Assembly: GCA_016207445.1 (NCBI GenBank)
Contig: JACQPS010000274.1
Coordinates: 1-7,098, forward strand
Source of the DNA: Gemmatimonadota bacterium
GTDB lineage: Bacteria; Gemmatimonadota; Gemmatimonadetes; Longimicrobiales; RSA9
Length of the DNA stretch: 7,098 nucleotides
Direction of reading: 5' to 3'
Shown piece by piece: positions 5,470 to 7,098 of this stretch. The notes below the pieces were generated by a model. That model was not told the origin of the DNA, searched no databases, and saw nothing but the letters and a program-made list of their open reading frames with translations. Both the position numbers and the translations under genes were made by a program. The first letter of the stretch is position 1. Each line of letters starts with the position of its first letter.

Positions 5470-5861
5470 CGCTCATGCGGTGGAGGCCTTACCTCCTTCA
5501 TCTCGTCGGCGACCACTCGGAGCAGCCTATCCAGTTCGAACGGCTTGCCGATGAACTCGCGCACGCCCAGCGCCATCGCCTCCCTCACCTGCGCCGGCGT
5601 CCCGTGCGCCGTGAGGATCACCACCCGGGGTGCGCGGCCGCCCTCCCTGATGCGCCTCAGCGTCTCGAGCCCGCCCATCCCGGGCAGCGCGAGGTCCAGC
5701 ACGATCAGGTCGGGCATCTCCCGCCGCACCAGAGCGAGCGCTTCCTCCCCGCTCGCCGCCGTGCTGACCGCGCACCCCTCGAGGGAAAACGCCGTGGCGA
5801 GCAGCTCGCGAAGATCCCGCTGATCCTCCACCACGAGGAGCCTCCCCCTCACCTCGCCCAT
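5466..5861 (-). CDS. Stand-alone response-regulator receiver in the gas vesicle operon
   Basis: A 131-residue single-domain receiver, CheY-like, with no output domain. RLLVVEDQRDLRELLATAF holds the acidic pair E12/D13, LIVLDLALPGMGG the phospho-acceptor D56, VVILTAHG the switch T84 and FIGKPFELDRLL the conserved K106. All residues for phosphorylation are present, so it should accept a phosphate from a histidine kinase and act by protein-protein contact. The ATG at 5861 was chosen because AGGAG lies 5 bases upstream (5867-5871) and the domain begins right after it. A longer start would be antisense-like noise over the ATPase gene. It overlaps the ATPase gene by 13 bases and the next gene by 4. 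No kinase is visible in the window. The proline-rich end (VRPPPHER) is short and unremarkable. Confidence 0.92.
   Translation of the reverse strand: MGEVRGRLLVVEDQRDLRELLATAFSLEGCAVSTAASGEEALALVRREMPDLIVLDLALPGMGGLETLRRIREGGRAPRVVILTAHGTPAQVREAMALGVREFIGKPFELDRLLRVVADEMKEVRPPPHER
5482..5498 (-). promoter_or_regulatory. Strong Shine-Dalgarno inside a short hairpin, upstream of the uncharacterised gene
   Basis: On the minus strand AAGGAGGT (5491-5498) is a perfect anti-16S match, but it sits 21 bases before the ATG at 5469, within the last codons of the receiver gene. Its GGAGG can pair with CCTCC at 5482-5486 across a 5-base loop. This could mask or reposition the site, making translation of the 205-residue protein depend on ribosomes arriving from the receiver gene. 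It may also be coincidence. Confidence 0.3.
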
Positions 5862-7098
5862 CCACGCTCCTGTTCCGTGGCCCGCAGCGACCCCAGCGCC
5901 TCGCCGAGATGAGACATCCTCAGCGCGTAGCCCCGAAAGGCCGGGTCGGTGCCCCACGGGTGCGCCTCGAGGTATTCGCGGATCGCCAGCATCGTGCCCT
6001 TGCGGCACACGGCCTCGATGTCGGCACCCGAGCAGCCCTCGCTCCCCTTTGCCAGCGCCGCGAGGTCTACGTCGTCGGCGAGCGGCCTTCCTCGGCAGTG
6101 GACCCCGAAGATGGCCAACCGCGCCGCCTCATCCGGGAGGGGGATGGCGATCAGGGAGTCGAACCGCCCCGGCCGGAGCAGCGCAGGATCCACCATGTCG
6201 AGCCGGTTGGTCGCGGCCAGGACTACCACTCCGCGGATCTCTTCGATCCCGTCCAGCTCGGTGAGGAGTTGGCTGATCACCCGTTCGGTGACGTGGGAGT
6301 CACCTGCTCCCCCGCGCACCGGCGCCAGCGCGTCCACCTCGTCGAAAAAGACCAGGCACGGAGCGGCCTGCTTCGCGCGCCTGAACATCTCCCGGATGCC
6401 CTTCTCCGACTCCCCCACCCACTTCGACATGAGGGCGGGTCCCTTGACGGAGATGAAGTTGGCCTGGCTCTCGGTGGCCACGGCCCGGGCGAGCAGGGTC
6501 TTGCCGGTGCCGGGCGGTCCGTGGAGGAGGATCCCCTTGGGCGGCCGCGCGCCGGCGTGCTGAAACAGGCCGGCGTACGTGAGCGGCCACTCCAGAGCCT
6601 CCTGCATCTCCGCCTTCACCTCCTCGAGGCCGCCGATCGCATCCCACCGGACGTCGGGGATCTCCACGGTGATCTCCCTGAGGGCCGAGGGCTCGACCTC
6701 CCTGAAGGCTTCGGCGAAGTGCTCGCGGTCTATGCGTAGCTCCGCCACGACCTCATAGGGGATGGCGCCGGCCTCGAACTCGATCTGGGGGAGGATGCCC
6801 CGCAGAGCCGCCATCGCCGCCTCGCGGCACAGGGCCTCGAGATCGGCTCCGACGAAGCCGTGGGTCATCTCCGCCAGCTGCTCGAGGTCCACCCGGTCCG
6901 CGAGCGGCATCCCCCGGGTATGGATCTGGAGGATTTCAAATCGGCCCTTGCGGTCGGGGATGCTGATGGTGATCTCCCGGTCGAAGCGCCCTGGCCGGCG
7001 CAACGCGGGGTCTAGGGCGTTCGGGATGTTGGTGGCGCCGATGACGATCACCTGCCCTCGCGAGCGGAGGCCGTCCATCAGCGCGAGGAGCTGCGCCA
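5849..7098 (-). CDS. CDC48-family double AAA+ ATPase, 5' end outside the window
   Basis: A tandem AAA+ unfoldase/segregase of the CDC48/VAT type. About 415 residues are visible, covering the end of module D1 and all of D2; the start, any N-domain and the D1 Walker motifs lie beyond 7098. Numbering from the Met at 7078: D1 second region of homology VIGATNIPNALDPALRRPGR (12-31) with arginine fingers; D2 Walker A GPPGTGKT (187-194), pore-loop segment KWVGESE (219-225), Walker B LVFFDE (242-247), sensor AATN (288-291) and RPGRFD arginine fingers (302-307). Both modules end in the same PLADxVDL..LA...G..GADxEA.CR lid sequence. The C-terminus (EQERGWAR) is short, without an acidic tail or HbYX motif. 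It is the most upstream visible gene of the operon. CDC48-like ATPases are, to my recollection, recurrent in some gas vesicle clusters; a role in remodelling GvpA-type subunits is inferred. Confidence 0.95.
   Translation of the reverse strand, partial: AQLLALMDGLRSRGQVIVIGATNIPNALDPALRRPGRFDREITISIPDRKGRFEILQIHTRGMPLADRVDLEQLAEMTHGFVGADLEALCREAAMAALRGILPQIEFEAGAIPYEVVAELRIDREHFAEAFREVEPSALREITVEIPDVRWDAIGGLEEVKAEMQEALEWPLTYAGLFQHAGARPPKGILLHGPPGTGKTLLARAVATESQANFISVKGPALMSKWVGESEKGIREMFRRAKQAAPCLVFFDEVDALAPVRGGAGDSHVTERVISQLLTELDGIEEIRGVVVLAATNRLDMVDPALLRPGRFDSLIAIPLPDEAARLAIFGVHCRGRPLADDVDLAALAKGSEGCSGADIEAVCRKGTMLAIREYLEAHPWGTDPAFRGYALRMSHLGEALGSLRATEQERGWAR

Noticed and set aside
4988..5476. 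Minus-strand frame starting MSDDEE, overlapping the 205-residue gene
   Set aside because: It has an alternative ATG near the same ribosome site, but after a few residues it becomes an Arg/Gly/Ala-rich shadow of the real gene in another frame.
5909..6739. A 276-residue plus-strand open frame
   Set aside because: It lies antisense to the conserved AAA ATPase D2 module, where the minus-strand motifs are unmistakable. Its composition is that of a shadow frame.
1..7098. CRISPR array, tRNA or rRNA genes
   Set aside because: No regularly spaced direct repeats and no tRNA or rRNA signature were seen on either strand by eye.

Overview
The window is about two-thirds G+C. A lipoprotein-type lytic transglycosylase points to a diderm (Gram-negative-type) bacterium. 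GC-rich soil, subsurface or aquatic lineages such as Rokubacteria/Methylomirabilota or a deltaproteobacterial group would fit, but the sequence alone does not fix the taxon.

Positions 1 to about 2040 form a scrapyard of broken genes. A C-terminal tail that looks like an IS91-type (Y2) transposase (216-400) is joined directly to a C-terminal piece of a ComM/YifB-family AAA ATPase (about 398-862). This abuts a small plus-strand XRE-type helix-turn-helix gene (868-1164). Next, on the minus strand, come remnants of a two-component system: a receiver gene with both ends of the fold but its middle deleted (1296-1462), an almost intact receiver domain (1306-1812), and a PAS-domain N-terminal fragment of a former sensor kinase (1816-2037). 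Positions 1-215 and 2038-2170 hold no gene that I can support.

Positions 2171-7098 (all minus strand, read right to left) form a compact, ordered gas vesicle accessory operon: a CDC48-type double AAA ATPase (5' end outside the window), a stand-alone receiver protein, an unrecognised 205-residue protein, a GvpF/L protein, a very small GvpA-family protein, a second GvpF/L protein and GvpK, followed 26 bases later by a lytic transglycosylase lipoprotein. All six junctions from the ATPase to GvpK overlap by 1 to 20 bases, so the genes are very probably co-transcribed and translationally coupled. No main structural GvpA, GvpN, GvpG or GvpC is visible; they would have to lie upstream, beyond 7098, or elsewhere.

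Working model (inference): GvpF/L, the small GvpA-like protein and GvpK supply nucleation and assembly functions. The CDC48-type ATPase acts as remodelling or chaperone motor. The receiver protein and the unknown protein are the unusual parts and may link vesicle assembly, or a vesicle-like protein shell, to a phosphorelay signal.
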